Counted from the stretch's first letter, positions 1 to 6,580 are shown. The stretch is DNA of 8,622 nt from Candidatus Aminicenantota bacterium (GCA_024644125.1 JAHELQ010000205.1:1-8622); one strand, 5' to 3'. Made by a program: numbers and translations. Notes: generated by a model not told the origin, from the letters alone.

Positions 1-1816
1 AGTATTCGACGCCGCTGGGATCCGAAGCGGTGGTAGCGGTCATGATAATTGAGCCGGGACCGGTGGCAACCGGCACTGAAGCCCATGTCGCCGGATCGGG
101 AGTGGGAGGATCTGTGTCCACTGTATTGTTGATATACAAAAACACGGCGCTGAAGACTCCCCAGTTTCCCGCCGCGTCCTGGCCGCGAACCATGAGGATG
201 TGGCGTCCCTCCTGCCAGCCGGTGGTATCGATGGTCGCATCAACCGCTTCGATTGTGCTGTTGAATGTACCGTCTACCGCAGACATGGAGATAGGGACAG
301 GCACCGGATCGGCCACCCAGGGGGGGACATCGACGTAGTATTCGGCGGCGGCGATGTTTTGTGTAGGTTCTGTACCGTTGCTATTATTGTAGCGGGTGTC
401 GTTGATAGTGGCGCTCAGAGTGACGGTGGTTCCCGCGGGCACTCCGGTGGGAGTCGAGCCGTTGTCGAGAGCGGGGCTCACCGCGTCAGGGCCGGCGGGC
501 GTCATATAGGGAGTTCTCGCCGCCTTGATGCCATAGATTAACGCCGGCATGTTGGCCGGCACGAGTGTGTTTTCGAAATACGAACAATCCTGGAAGAACG
601 TGGTGCCTAATTCGAAACAATAGGCGGCGATTCCCAATTCGCCGTATGAAAACGAGGTGGTGGTTCCGTCGGTGGGATAAAGACCGTATTCTTGCTCCGG
701 CGAATGGCTGTTGAAATAGGCGAATTTTCTTCCCAGGGTTTGGAGCTCTGTTGCGTTGGGCGATGGATTGGGTGTCCAGCCCCAGGGCCAAAGTACCAGC
801 CGGCCGTGGCTGTGTAGATCGATATACACTCCAGTCGAGTCTGAGGGAGCCGGATCTGTGTCGTTGGGTCCTCTCTGGTCCGGGAATTGCGATAGAATAT
901 AATTTTGAACTGCCTGGGTTTCAGGTTCGGACGCGGCATATGCCCCGTGGTAGGTCGAGTCGCATTCATAACTCGAGGAGCCGCCGCAGCAATTCCATTT
1001 GAATTCAAAGTTCCGGTTCAGGTCAGCGCCTCTGTAATTGGGGTAAATGGCGCAATAATTTTCGTTGGTGTTTTTACGCCAGGAGAGACCTGCCTCCGCC
1101 TGCTTGCGGCCGTCGGGATTCGCCTGAAGCATGATGTGCACCTCGTGATAGTCCAACATCCAGGTGGCGTCGGCATCGGTCCCGTAATTGTTTACCAGGT
1201 TCTCCGCCAGGCGGGTCGCCAATTCCGCGGTAGCGTATTCTCGGGCGTGAATGGCTGCGGTCATGAAGATTTTTGGCTTCGGGCCGGTTATCGCCGAGTT
1301 GGTGAGAACCAGAACGTTCATGTCATATCCCCCCAGACCATTGGCTTTTTCCCATGAATCGCCATGATCGGTCCAGGAAGCCAGGGTAGGGTAGTTGGCG
1401 ACGATCGCTTCCGCCGTGGCGAATGTCTCTTCAACTGTCCGGTAGCACGGATAATTGGGGATCGCTTCGGTTTGGTACTGACTGGCATCCCGGATCGCTT
1501 GCGTTAGCGGAGCGATGGGGTCGGGAATTTGCTCGATTTTCAAACCTGTGGCCAGCAAGCGTTCATATTCTTCCTGGTTTTGAATTTCCACGATCACGTA
1601 TCCTTTTTCGTACACAGATTCCACTGTGTTCATCGAGATGACAATCTTTCTGGCGGTTTCCACTTTGTCGAAATAGACTTTATAAAAAGTCGATTGACTG
1701 GCAGATTCTTCTATTTCTCCCATGGGCGTACCGGCGGATAGCGATGCCAGGTTGCCTCCTGCACTGAGAATAACTACAAAGATAACCAAGAACATGGAGC
1801 GTTTGTACGTTTTCAT
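1..1816 (-). CDS. Secreted M14-family zinc carboxypeptidase with C-terminal Ig-like domains (3' end off window)
   Basis: Reading back from the ATG at 1814-1816, the frame stays open for 605 codons to the window edge, so the C-terminus is missing. Residues 1-28 are a signal peptide (basic n-region, hydrophobic core, ending LSA), followed by a propeptide-like stretch to about 115. Residues 120-435 are the peptidase M14 domain. Zinc ligands are H190 and E193 (HARE) and H335 (DLHSHG). R247 (WRKN) and N267-R268 (LNRNF) match the Arg127 and Asn144-Arg145 positions that bind the substrate C-terminal carboxylate. Y380 and E402 (FELG) match Tyr248 and the catalytic Glu270. By family knowledge it removes C-terminal residues from peptides outside the cytoplasm, like carboxypeptidase T. 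Residues 440-565 look Ig-like (DAAGNWG), and a second module starts at DTDPPTPDP (568). A strong ribosome site and a consensus promoter lie upstream. All catalytic residues are present, so it should be active; its substrate is unknown. Confidence 0.95.
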   Translation of the reverse strand, partial: MKTYKRSMFLVIFVVILSAGGNLASLSAGTPMGEIEESASQSTFYKVYFDKVETARKIVISMNTVESVYEKGYVIVEIQNQEEYERLLATGLKIEQIPDPIAPLTQAIRDASQYQTEAIPNYPCYRTVEETFATAEAIVANYPTLASWTDHGDSWEKANGLGGYDMNVLVLTNSAITGPKPKIFMTAAIHAREYATAELATRLAENLVNNYGTDADATWMLDYHEVHIMLQANPDGRKQAEAGLSWRKNTNENYCAIYPNYRGADLNRNFEFKWNCCGGSSSYECDSTYHGAYAASEPETQAVQNYILSQFPDQRGPNDTDPAPSDSTGVYIDLHSHGRLVLWPWGWTPNPSPNATELQTLGRKFAYFNSHSPEQEYGLYPTDGTTTSFSYGELGIAAYCFELGTTFFQDCSYFENTLVPANMPALIYGIKAARTPYMTPAGPDAVSPALDNGSTPTGVPAGTTVTLSATINDTRYNNSNGTEPTQNIAAAEYYVDVPPWVADPVPVPISMSAVDGTFNSTIEAVDATIDTTGWQEGRHILMVRGQDAAGNWGVFSAVFLYINNTVDTDPPTPDPATWASVPVATGPGSIIMTATTASDPSGVEY

Positions 1817-1823
1817 GTTCTAG

Positions 1824-1831
1824 ACCTCCTT
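1824..1831 (-). promoter_or_regulatory. Shine-Dalgarno site of the M14 carboxypeptidase
   Basis: On the minus strand this reads AAGGAGGT, a full match to the anti-SD sequence, 7 nt before the ATG at 1816. It fixes the start codon. Confidence 0.9.
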
Positions 1832-1842
1832 CTATGTTTATT

Positions 1843-1931
1843 TCCCGGCCTGTCAGGTTTTGAAAAATAAATACAGTTCCCTTATTTATAGCTTTTCCCG
1901 GTTATTTCTGGTAAATCCTAACATGCCGGGA
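1843..1931 (-). promoter_or_regulatory. Possible structured 5' leader of the carboxypeptidase mRNA
   Basis: The roughly 140-nt leader contains three related short boxes (plus-strand positions): TCCCGGC at 1843-1849, TCCCGG at 1896-1901 and the complement GCCGGGA at 1925-1931. The distal box can pair with either of the other two (7 or 6 bp), so two mutually exclusive hairpins are possible. A perfect small dyad, CCTGTCAGG, sits at 1849-1857. No known riboswitch class is recognised; a regulatory role is only an inference. Confidence 0.25.
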
Positions 1932-1961
1932 TTTCCTTTCTCATCTCACAGACATTTGGAT

Positions 1962-1989
1962 ATTGTAGAAAAAATCCCAAGGATGTCAA
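1962..1989 (-). promoter_or_regulatory. Sigma70-type promoter of the M14 carboxypeptidase
   Basis: On the minus strand TTGACA (1984-1989) is followed after 16 bp by TACAAT (1962-1967). The predicted transcription start is near 1955, giving a leader of about 140 nt before the ATG. It is a perfect -35 with a 5/6 -10, in the divergent intergenic region. Confidence 0.75.
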
Positions 1990-2028
1990 GGGAGTAGAAA
2001 TAGATTTTTTTTATGGATAAAAAACGAA

Positions 2029-2057
2029 TTGAAGTGGAAGCGAATGTTTTGTACAAT
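2029..2057 (+). promoter_or_regulatory. Sigma70-type promoter of the two-repeat lipoprotein, placed for a leaderless mRNA
   Basis: TTGAAG (2029-2034), a 17-bp spacer and TACAAT (2052-2057). The expected start point is about 2063-2065, at the ATG of the lipoprotein at 2065. The TTG that could formally open a longer frame at 2029 is the first base triplet of this -35 box. Confidence 0.55.
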
Positions 2058-2064
2058 ATATCTC

Positions 2065-3174
2065 ATGGGAAAAAAAATTATTTTTTTTAATAATAACGTT
2101 TGGTTGTCCATCGGTTTTATTTTGGCAGTATCACTGGCGTCATGCGTTTCGAACCGGCAGGTTTTGACGAACCGGAATTCGGCGGTCGATCGCCAGTCGC
2201 AACCGGTTCCAACTTCTCTGGTAGTGGAAGATGGAGTCGTGAAGCGGGGGATGTCCGGGCGGTTCTATCCAACTGTCATTGTCGGTTTTTCAAATGGCGA
2301 TAAATTGATTGGATATGTTCATTCAGGGTATAAAAGGCTGAAAGAGAATCTCACACTGAGTTTTTCTTCAAATAGTGTCACATTTATGAATGGTCGCTTT
2401 GAAAGGTGTTCCGGTGTGAAGGATGGAATTGTAACCTGTCAATGGACGTATAGCGAAAATGGCATCTCTATCCATGCTGTTTCCCGGGTTCAGGTTACCG
2501 GCCAACCCAGCCGATTGGCGGTCGCCGACGGGAGTGTGAAATTGGGGAAGAGGTTTTCCCCCTTAATGGAGGTGCATTATTCCGATGGCTCCAAACTGGA
2601 GGGGTATCACCATGTGTTTCATCCGAACCGGCCCAATTTGGTTAGTATGGATCCAGGTATAGTGATTTTCGAAAACAGTCATTTTGAAATGGTTCCCAAT
2701 GCACCGGCAGGGTTGGTTCTATGCGATTGGGAATTCTCTGAAGGAGACGTTCTGGTAATGGCCAGTTCAAAATTGAGTGTGGGGGATCCCCATATCTTTC
2801 GAATCGATCACTGTGATGCCAGCGGCGGATCAGGAAAAGGCGCCGAAATAAGCCTTATCGCCAGGTGTGAGGGCGGTTCGATAGGGGCTGAAGCTATCGA
2901 GCTCCTCAACATTTATTTTTATTGTAGACCGGATCTGTGTGAACTTATGATGCTTTTGGGTGATTGCTGCGGTTCTGAAAAAACTCCGCCACCGGTGACA
3001 TTAGAGGAGGGGCCTCCGTTTTTTACTTTCGAATGCCTGAAAAAAGAACAAATGGTGCGCATCACGGTGGATTTCCCTGGCGATGAGCCGAACGTATGTT
3101 ATGTCACCTTCCCGTGCAGCGAATTGGACTCGATGGTAGTCCAAATCGAAAAATGCTGCAATTGCCTGATGTAA
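2065..3174 (+). CDS. Hypothetical lipoprotein with two tandem repeats and a Cys-rich C-terminal region
   Basis: 369 residues from the ATG at 2065. I chose this start because it gives a proper lipoprotein signal (MGKK, hydrophobic core, lipobox LASC with lipidated C27); TTG 2029 and ATG 2044 would add a non-signal-like extension and overlap the promoter. After a short linker come two copies of a roughly 90-residue unit, about 51-144 and 149-239. They share VxDGxVKxG, a YSDGxKLxGY-like segment, a CxWxxSExx segment (C125 aligns with C220) and a closing SxLxV/SRVQV strand. The YSDG start and beta-rich pattern recall bacterial Ig-like (BIG2-type) domains, but this match is weak. Residues 245-369 carry 12 of the 16 cysteines, including CC at 301-302 and CCNC near the end, suggesting disulfides or metal binding outside the cytoplasm. 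I do not recognise the family. It is divergent from the carboxypeptidase and convergent with the LiaF-like gene. No SD precedes the start. Confidence 0.8.
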   Translation: MGKKIIFFNNNVWLSIGFILAVSLASCVSNRQVLTNRNSAVDRQSQPVPTSLVVEDGVVKRGMSGRFYPTVIVGFSNGDKLIGYVHSGYKRLKENLTLSFSSNSVTFMNGRFERCSGVKDGIVTCQWTYSENGISIHAVSRVQVTGQPSRLAVADGSVKLGKRFSPLMEVHYSDGSKLEGYHHVFHPNRPNLVSMDPGIVIFENSHFEMVPNAPAGLVLCDWEFSEGDVLVMASSKLSVGDPHIFRIDHCDASGGSGKGAEISLIARCEGGSIGAEAIELLNIYFYCRPDLCELMMLLGDCCGSEKTPPPVTLEEGPPFFTFECLKKEQMVRITVDFPGDEPNVCYVTFPCSELDSMVVQIEKCCNCLM

Positions 3175-3233
3175 ACCATAGCGGTTGCCTTAGCGAAAAG
3201 ATGTTGTCACCGCGAAGCGCGCAAAAATATTTT

Positions 3234-3929
3234 TTAGTTGGTGATTTCCAGATCGCCGAATACAATGTGGGCGTTGATGATCAGGCGCTTCCCTTCGGAT
3301 CCCTGGGGATTGCGACTTTTGTTTTTTAAATCCCCCAGGACATTGGAGCTACGGATTTCCAGTGTCCAGGACTGGGGAATCATGATGTGGATGTCGCCGA
3401 AGATCACCGAGGTATCGATGATCGCTCCCTCTTCACCGAGTTTGGCGTCTTTGAGGTTGAGCCGCGTGTCGCCGAAAATAGTGGAAAGGGTGCCGCCGAG
3501 AAAGGCCTGGCTGTTCGACACTTTTTCAAGGTCGCCGAAAATGACATGGCCTTTGATTTGATCCTCGCCGCTGATTTCGGATGTTCTGCCTGGGGAATAG
3601 TAGGTATCCCGCTTCAAGACGAGGGATAGACCTATCAGGATCAGTAATGCCGGCCAGTATTTCCAGATTTCGTTCCATGCGATGATGTTGTTGGTGGGCA
3701 GGAGAAAGATTCCTCCAAGCACAATGAAAAACCAGGCGGAGAAGTTGTTGCCTCTCCGGGAATTAACGAGATCCGCCACGCCGATGGCGATGATGATCAA
3801 CGGCCACCAATGGCTGAAGCGAAAATTGATGATTTCGATATTGTCCAACAACCACATGGCGCCGACGATAATCAGGATTACTCCAAGGACCGATCCGCCT
3901 CCATGGCAATGTTTTTTCTGATTGTTCAT
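3234..3929 (-). CDS. LiaF-like membrane protein (four TM helices plus C-terminal beta-helix-like repeats)
   Basis: 231 residues starting at ATG 3927-3929. A GGAGGAGG ribosome site at 3934-3942 decides this start; the frame runs 44 codons further upstream but through the promoter. Residues 1-11 are a His/Gly-rich cytosolic N-tail. Membrane segments lie at about 13-28, 41-55, 63-78 and 89-106, the arrangement of the LiaF/DUF5668 N-terminal region. The soluble part (about 115-231) has five regularly spaced turns, FGD at 131, 152, 177 and 224 and LGD at 198, typical of the LiaF C-terminal (DUF2154-type) beta-solenoid. In Firmicutes LiaF restrains the LiaS sensor kinase in the cell-envelope stress response. 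No kinase, regulator or psp gene is in this window, so the partner is unknown. Envelope sensing is inferred from the family. It has its own consensus promoter and is divergent from the metallophosphoesterase. Confidence 0.85.
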   Translation of the reverse strand: MNNQKKHCHGGGSVLGVILIIVGAMWLLDNIEIINFRFSHWWPLIIIAIGVADLVNSRRGNNFSAWFFIVLGGIFLLPTNNIIAWNEIWKYWPALLILIGLSLVLKRDTYYSPGRTSEISGEDQIKGHVIFGDLEKVSNSQAFLGGTLSTIFGDTRLNLKDAKLGEEGAIIDTSVIFGDIHIMIPQSWTLEIRSSNVLGDLKNKSRNPQGSEGKRLIINAHIVFGDLEITN

Positions 3930-3977
3930 ACCGCCTCCTCCTAAAAACACTTTAGACAAAAAAATCCAGGTGACAAT

Positions 3978-4006
3978 AATATATTCCTCTAAAAAAGTAT
4001 TGTCAA
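3978..4006 (-). promoter_or_regulatory. Sigma70-type promoter of the LiaF-like gene
   Basis: On the minus strand TTGACA (4001-4006), a 17-bp spacer and TATATT (3978-3983). The start is expected near 3971, about 40 nt before the ATG at 3929. Confidence 0.75.
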
Positions 4007-4044
4007 TTGTTTCGGGATGGTTTTTTGCCGGTTTGCCGCCGGTG

Positions 4045-4073
4045 TTGCATAAATTCCCCAAAACTGTTACTAT
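4045..4073 (+). promoter_or_regulatory. Sigma70-type promoter of the metallophosphoesterase
   Basis: TTGCAT (4045-4050), a 17-bp spacer and TACTAT (4068-4073). The start is expected near 4080, giving a leader of about 20 nt. It supports the ATG at 4102 over the longer frame opening at 3922. Confidence 0.7.
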
Positions 4074-4101
4074 TGTCTCTAAAATTTATGGAGCGAGTGA
4101 T

Positions 4102-5208
4102 ATGGATCGGACGTTGATGTTCATCATTTTTTTGTCGATCGTTACGGCAATTTATTTCGGAATGCATTTTGTTGTTTACAAAGCCCTGGTGAAAGGGCTC
4201 GATATGTCGCAGAATCTTGTTTTCTGGTTCAGGATTTTCTTCGTTGTGTCGGGACTGTCTTTTTACGCCAGTATTATATTGAGCCGGGCCTTCCATATTT
4301 ATGTGTTGAACTTTTATGCGAATGTGTGGCTGGGGGTGCTGGCCATCGCTTTCACGATAACGCTTGCGCAATGGATGTTGATGGCGATTTTCCCCGCGTA
4401 CGCAAAGTCGTTCGCGCTGGCGGCTGTGGCTCTCATTGTCGTTATGTCCGCTTATTCATTGGTCAATGGATTTCGAGCGCCGGTCGTCAGGCAAATAGAC
4501 ATCCCATTGAAGAATTTACCCCGTGAATTATCGGGTTTTTCAATTGTTCAATTATCCGATGTCCACCTGGAGAAATATAAATCCACCAAAGCCATCAAAG
4601 AGATCGTGGCGGCGGTGAATTCGCTAAATCCCGATCTAGTGGTAATCACCGGCGATTTGATTGACGGCAATGTATGCGAAGACGGATATTTTTGTAGCCA
4701 ATTGCTGAAACTAAAATCCACCCATGGGGCCATCGCCATTACCGGGAATCACGAATATTTCGCCGGTATCGATATGTTTCTGCAGATCGCCAGGGAGAGC
4801 AAAATAACAGTTCTTCGCAACGAAATGACCGAAGTGGCGGGGTGGTTGCAAATTGTGGGACTCGAAGACCGCGAGGCCGGCCGTTTTGGAGGGGAAACGC
4901 CCGTTCTGGATAGGTTGCTTGAAAAATGCGATCCCAATAAACCGATCATCGTCCTCAATCATCGTCCCACAGATTTCGACCGGGCGGTGTCTCTCGGTGC
5001 CGGCTTGCAATTATCCGGCCACACCCACGCCGGACAGATTCCTCCTCTCGACATTCTGGTCTATTTTATTTATAAATATCACGCCGGCCTGTTCCAGAAG
5101 GACGGTTCGTATATTTATACAAGCAGTGGGACAGGTTATTGGGGGCCGCCGATGCGGTTGACTTCGCGCAACGAAATCACCCATTTTGTGTTGAAAGCGG
5201 GAAAGTAA
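4102..5208 (+). CDS. Membrane-anchored calcineurin-like metallophosphoesterase (YkuE/YaeI type)
   Basis: 368 residues from ATG 4102, chosen because a GGAG site (4090-4093) and a promoter precede it; the upstream extension to 3922 would read through the divergent gene's start and both promoters. Residues 1-120 form about four membrane helices (4-28, 40-60, 75-97, 103-120). The phosphoesterase domain follows with the full dimetal motif set: D153 and H155 (SDVHL), D185 (TGDLID), N216-H217 (GNHEYF), H287 (NHRP) and H307/H309 (GHTHAG). By family it hydrolyses a phosphoester at the membrane. YkuE-type enzymes act on membrane or cell-wall phosphoesters, and a related membrane enzyme (LpxG of chlamydiae) cleaves UDP-diacylglucosamine in lipid A synthesis. 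Which of these applies cannot be read from the sequence. It converges with the tRNA gene, only 9 bp separating the stop from the tRNA 3' end, and no terminator is visible between them. Confidence 0.92.
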   Translation: MDRTLMFIIFLSIVTAIYFGMHFVVYKALVKGLDMSQNLVFWFRIFFVVSGLSFYASIILSRAFHIYVLNFYANVWLGVLAIAFTITLAQWMLMAIFPAYAKSFALAAVALIVVMSAYSLVNGFRAPVVRQIDIPLKNLPRELSGFSIVQLSDVHLEKYKSTKAIKEIVAAVNSLNPDLVVITGDLIDGNVCEDGYFCSQLLKLKSTHGAIAITGNHEYFAGIDMFLQIARESKITVLRNEMTEVAGWLQIVGLEDREAGRFGGETPVLDRLLEKCDPNKPIIVLNHRPTDFDRAVSLGAGLQLSGHTHAGQIPPLDILVYFIYKYHAGLFQKDGSYIYTSSGTGYWGPPMRLTSRNEITHFVLKAGK

Positions 5209-5217
5209 AATATAAAG

Positions 5218-5289
5218 AGCGGGCAACGGGGCTCGAACCCGCAACATCAAGCTTGGGAAGCTTGCACTCTACCATTGAGTTATGCCCGC
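5218..5289 (-). tRNA. tRNA-Gly (anticodon CCC)
   Basis: Folding by eye gives a complete 72-nt cloverleaf on the minus strand. The acceptor stem is GCGGGCA/TGCCCGC (7 bp). The D arm is ACTC/GAGT with loop AATGGTA. The anticodon arm is CAAGC/GCTTG with loop TTCCCAA, so the anticodon is CCC, reading GGG. The variable loop is ATGTT and the T arm GCGGG/CCCGT with loop TTCGAGC. The discriminator is U, as usual for bacterial tRNA-Gly. The 3' CCA is not encoded, so it must be added by nucleotidyltransferase. It lies just downstream of the exonuclease gene on the same strand but has its own promoter. Confidence 0.96.
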
Positions 5290-5303
5290 GATTTCAAAAA
5301 GAG

Positions 5304-5332
5304 AGGATAATAAATTATCCGAGGCTTGTCAA
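5304..5332 (-). promoter_or_regulatory. Sigma70-type promoter of tRNA-Gly
   Basis: On the minus strand TTGACA (5327-5332), a 17-bp spacer and TATCCT (5304-5309). The start is expected near 5297, about 8 nt before the mature tRNA 5' end. The -35 box lies 5 bp beyond the stop of the exonuclease gene, so readthrough from that gene is also possible. Confidence 0.7.
5305..5320. repeat. Perfect 16-bp dyad over the tRNA promoter
   Basis: GGATAATAAATTATCC has 7-bp arms around AA. It covers the -10 box and two thirds of the spacer of the tRNA-Gly promoter. It could be an operator, or a weak hairpin in readthrough transcripts from the exonuclease gene; no U-tract follows, so it is not a convincing terminator. 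Confidence 0.5.
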
Positions 5333-5337
5333 TATGC

Positions 5338-6027
5338 CTAGTTCAGATTTTTAATTTTCCCGGGATAGGGATGTTTTTCGCCTCTTCTTATTTTAGGCGG
5401 CTCTAGAACTTGTTCTTCCTCTTTTTCTTCCGGTGGGTAAATGGTGGCGTCGTTTTGCAATAAGGGGTAAATTTTTAAACAAATCCAGGCGTCGGTGGCC
5501 GCGTAAACTTTCTGTTTGTCCGTAAGATGCGGCACTGCCCAGTTGGTCCGTTGGGCGGTTTTTACCAGGCGTTTATTCAGATATCTGGCGGTTAGCGCTC
5601 TTGCGCCAACCTGTATGATACCCTTGTCCGAGGCTAATTTACTAAGATCCACAAAACTTCCTGGATAAAATCTGTCGAATTGTTTTAATTTTTCCATATC
5701 GCCGTTCAAGCCAATGCCGATTTTCAATATGTCCTTGTCCGCCAGGAAATTCCATAACAATCCTGAAAATTCGTTATTGTTGGAGCGAAAGAGGTATGCC
5801 ACATCGGCGGTTGCAATTTGAATCAGGGAGATGGGGTACGTGATTCCTTTGGTAAAAGAGGGACGGCTCTCAGTATCAAAGCCCACATAATTTTCTTTTT
5901 GAAGCTTTTGCGCCACTGTATTGATATCTTCGTCCTGATCAACCATCACGACCTTGCCGGCAAATTTGATGATAGGAAGGGTATTGATATATTCTTTGCT
6001 CAGCCTGTTAATAGGTGCTTCAGTCAA
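5338..6027 (-). CDS. Single-domain DEDDy 3'-5' exonuclease (RNase D / WRN exonuclease type)
   Basis: 229 residues. The frame must start at TTG 6025-6027: an in-frame TAA lies two codons upstream, the next Met is at residue 28, and AAGGAT (6034-6039) sits 6 nt upstream. Exo motifs are in order: D51 and E53 (GFDTES, Exo I), D110 (GLNGDMEKL, Exo II) and Y175 with D179 (YAATD, Exo III), so it is the DEDDy class with all metal and catalytic residues. The chain ends after the domain in a charged tail (EEKEEEQ, then Lys/Arg/Pro-rich) and has no HRDC domain, unlike E. coli RNase D. By family it removes nucleotides from the 3' ends of RNA or DNA, using two metal ions, in the cytoplasm. It lies directly upstream of a tRNA gene, but a role in maturing that tRNA is only an inference. 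A strong promoter lies about 80 bp upstream. Confidence 0.9.
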   Translation of the reverse strand: MTEAPINRLSKEYINTLPIIKFAGKVVMVDQDEDINTVAQKLQKENYVGFDTESRPSFTKGITYPISLIQIATADVAYLFRSNNNEFSGLLWNFLADKDILKIGIGLNGDMEKLKQFDRFYPGSFVDLSKLASDKGIIQVGARALTARYLNKRLVKTAQRTNWAVPHLTDKQKVYAATDAWICLKIYPLLQNDATIYPPEEKEEEQVLEPPKIRRGEKHPYPGKIKNLN

Positions 6028-6071
6028 TTTTTAATCCTTAATGATCTAATGCGATTCTTCTATTTTCAATC

Positions 6072-6082
6072 CCCATAATGGG
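6072..6082. repeat. Small perfect palindrome in the exonuclease leader
   Basis: CCCATAATGGG, 5-bp arms around a central base, lies about 20-30 nt downstream of the predicted transcription start of the exonuclease gene, a position suited to an operator. It may also be chance, given its size. Confidence 0.3.
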
Positions 6083-6107
6083 AATCTTGTTGTGCAAGTT
6101 ATGCTCC

Positions 6108-6136
6108 ATTATACTCCTAAAAATATTTTTTGGCAA
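6108..6136 (-). promoter_or_regulatory. Sigma70-type promoter of the exonuclease gene
   Basis: On the minus strand TTGCCA (6131-6136), a 17-bp spacer and a perfect TATAAT (6108-6113). The start is expected near 6101, giving a leader of about 75 nt. The remaining stretch up to 6253 shows no gene; it is the boundary between the conserved chromosomal genes and the IS debris. Confidence 0.8.
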
Positions 6137-6253
6137 CCCCGCGCATTTTCCAGAATCCCCCACCTAATTTTTTATCCACCCCTCAGCCCCGCTTTTCCCG
6201 GTTTGAGACTCACATTCGCCTCAAAAACGAGTAGCGGATCAGTAAATTTTGCT

Positions 6254-6580
6254 TTAACTCATCGATATTTCCTTCGAAATCCAATTATATCTTTTCTCTT
6301 CTATAGATAACTTTATCTTTAGACCATTGGCGTGCCTGACCAAATAGGCCGGGAGATTGATGAGATGGGACCTGACAGCTTTCATTCTTTTGTATCTCCA
6401 GGCATCCCCCAGCCCCACATGCCGCATGATCGCCTGCACATTCATGGTTATAACTTGCTCCATCGCCGTCTTTTGAGGCAAATTCCGCTGAAGATATGGA
6501 TAAAACTCAGGAAGTACGAAGCTCCTGATTCGTCTGGGTTTTAGAAAAACAATACTTTCTTTTGCGAGGCCACCACCATG
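6254..6580 (-). pseudogene. C-terminal remnant of a DDE transposase (IS4/IS1380-like)
   Basis: An open frame of 108 codons runs from just after a TAG (6581-6583) to the TAA at 6254-6256. It has no credible start: the first Met is well inside, and the text before it (LKPRRIRSFVLPEFYPYL) reads as protein. The segment YKRMKAVRSHLINLPAYL followed by VRHANGLKIKLS matches the usual tail of IS4/IS1380-type transposases, with the basic R-x-x-L-I-x-L-P-A-x-L-V-x-H-A pattern. The DDE catalytic core is absent, because the frame upstream of 6581 is closed on this strand. It is therefore a truncated, inactive relic. The exact IS family is uncertain, and I could not identify terminal inverted repeats. Confidence 0.6.

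Noticed and set aside
200..1741. Several plus-strand ORFs (e.g. 905-1357, 200-541)
   Set aside because: They are antisense shadows of the carboxypeptidase, whose catalytic motifs fix the minus strand as coding.
3175..3233. Possible bidirectional terminator between the converging lipoprotein and LiaF-like genes
   Set aside because: The only GC-rich inverted stretch (CGCG-aag-CGCG) is very short and poorly placed against the T-rich run; not enough to call.
3238..3921. Plus-strand ORFs opposite the LiaF-like gene
   Set aside because: No homology or ribosome sites; they are shadows of a well-supported minus-strand gene.
3930..4061. 44-codon N-terminal extension of the LiaF-like protein
   Set aside because: It overlaps the gene's own -35/-10 boxes and its SD; the membrane-protein homology starts after ATG 3929.
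3922..4101. 60-codon N-terminal extension of the metallophosphoesterase
   Set aside because: It would run through the divergent gene's start, SD and both promoters; a promoter and GGAG site support ATG 4102.
5139..5354. Plus-strand ORF of 71 codons spanning the end of the phosphoesterase and the tRNA
   Set aside because: Its central segment (ERATGLEPATSSLGSLH) is the well-known spurious translation of the antisense strand of a tRNA gene; the tRNA cloverleaf is clear.
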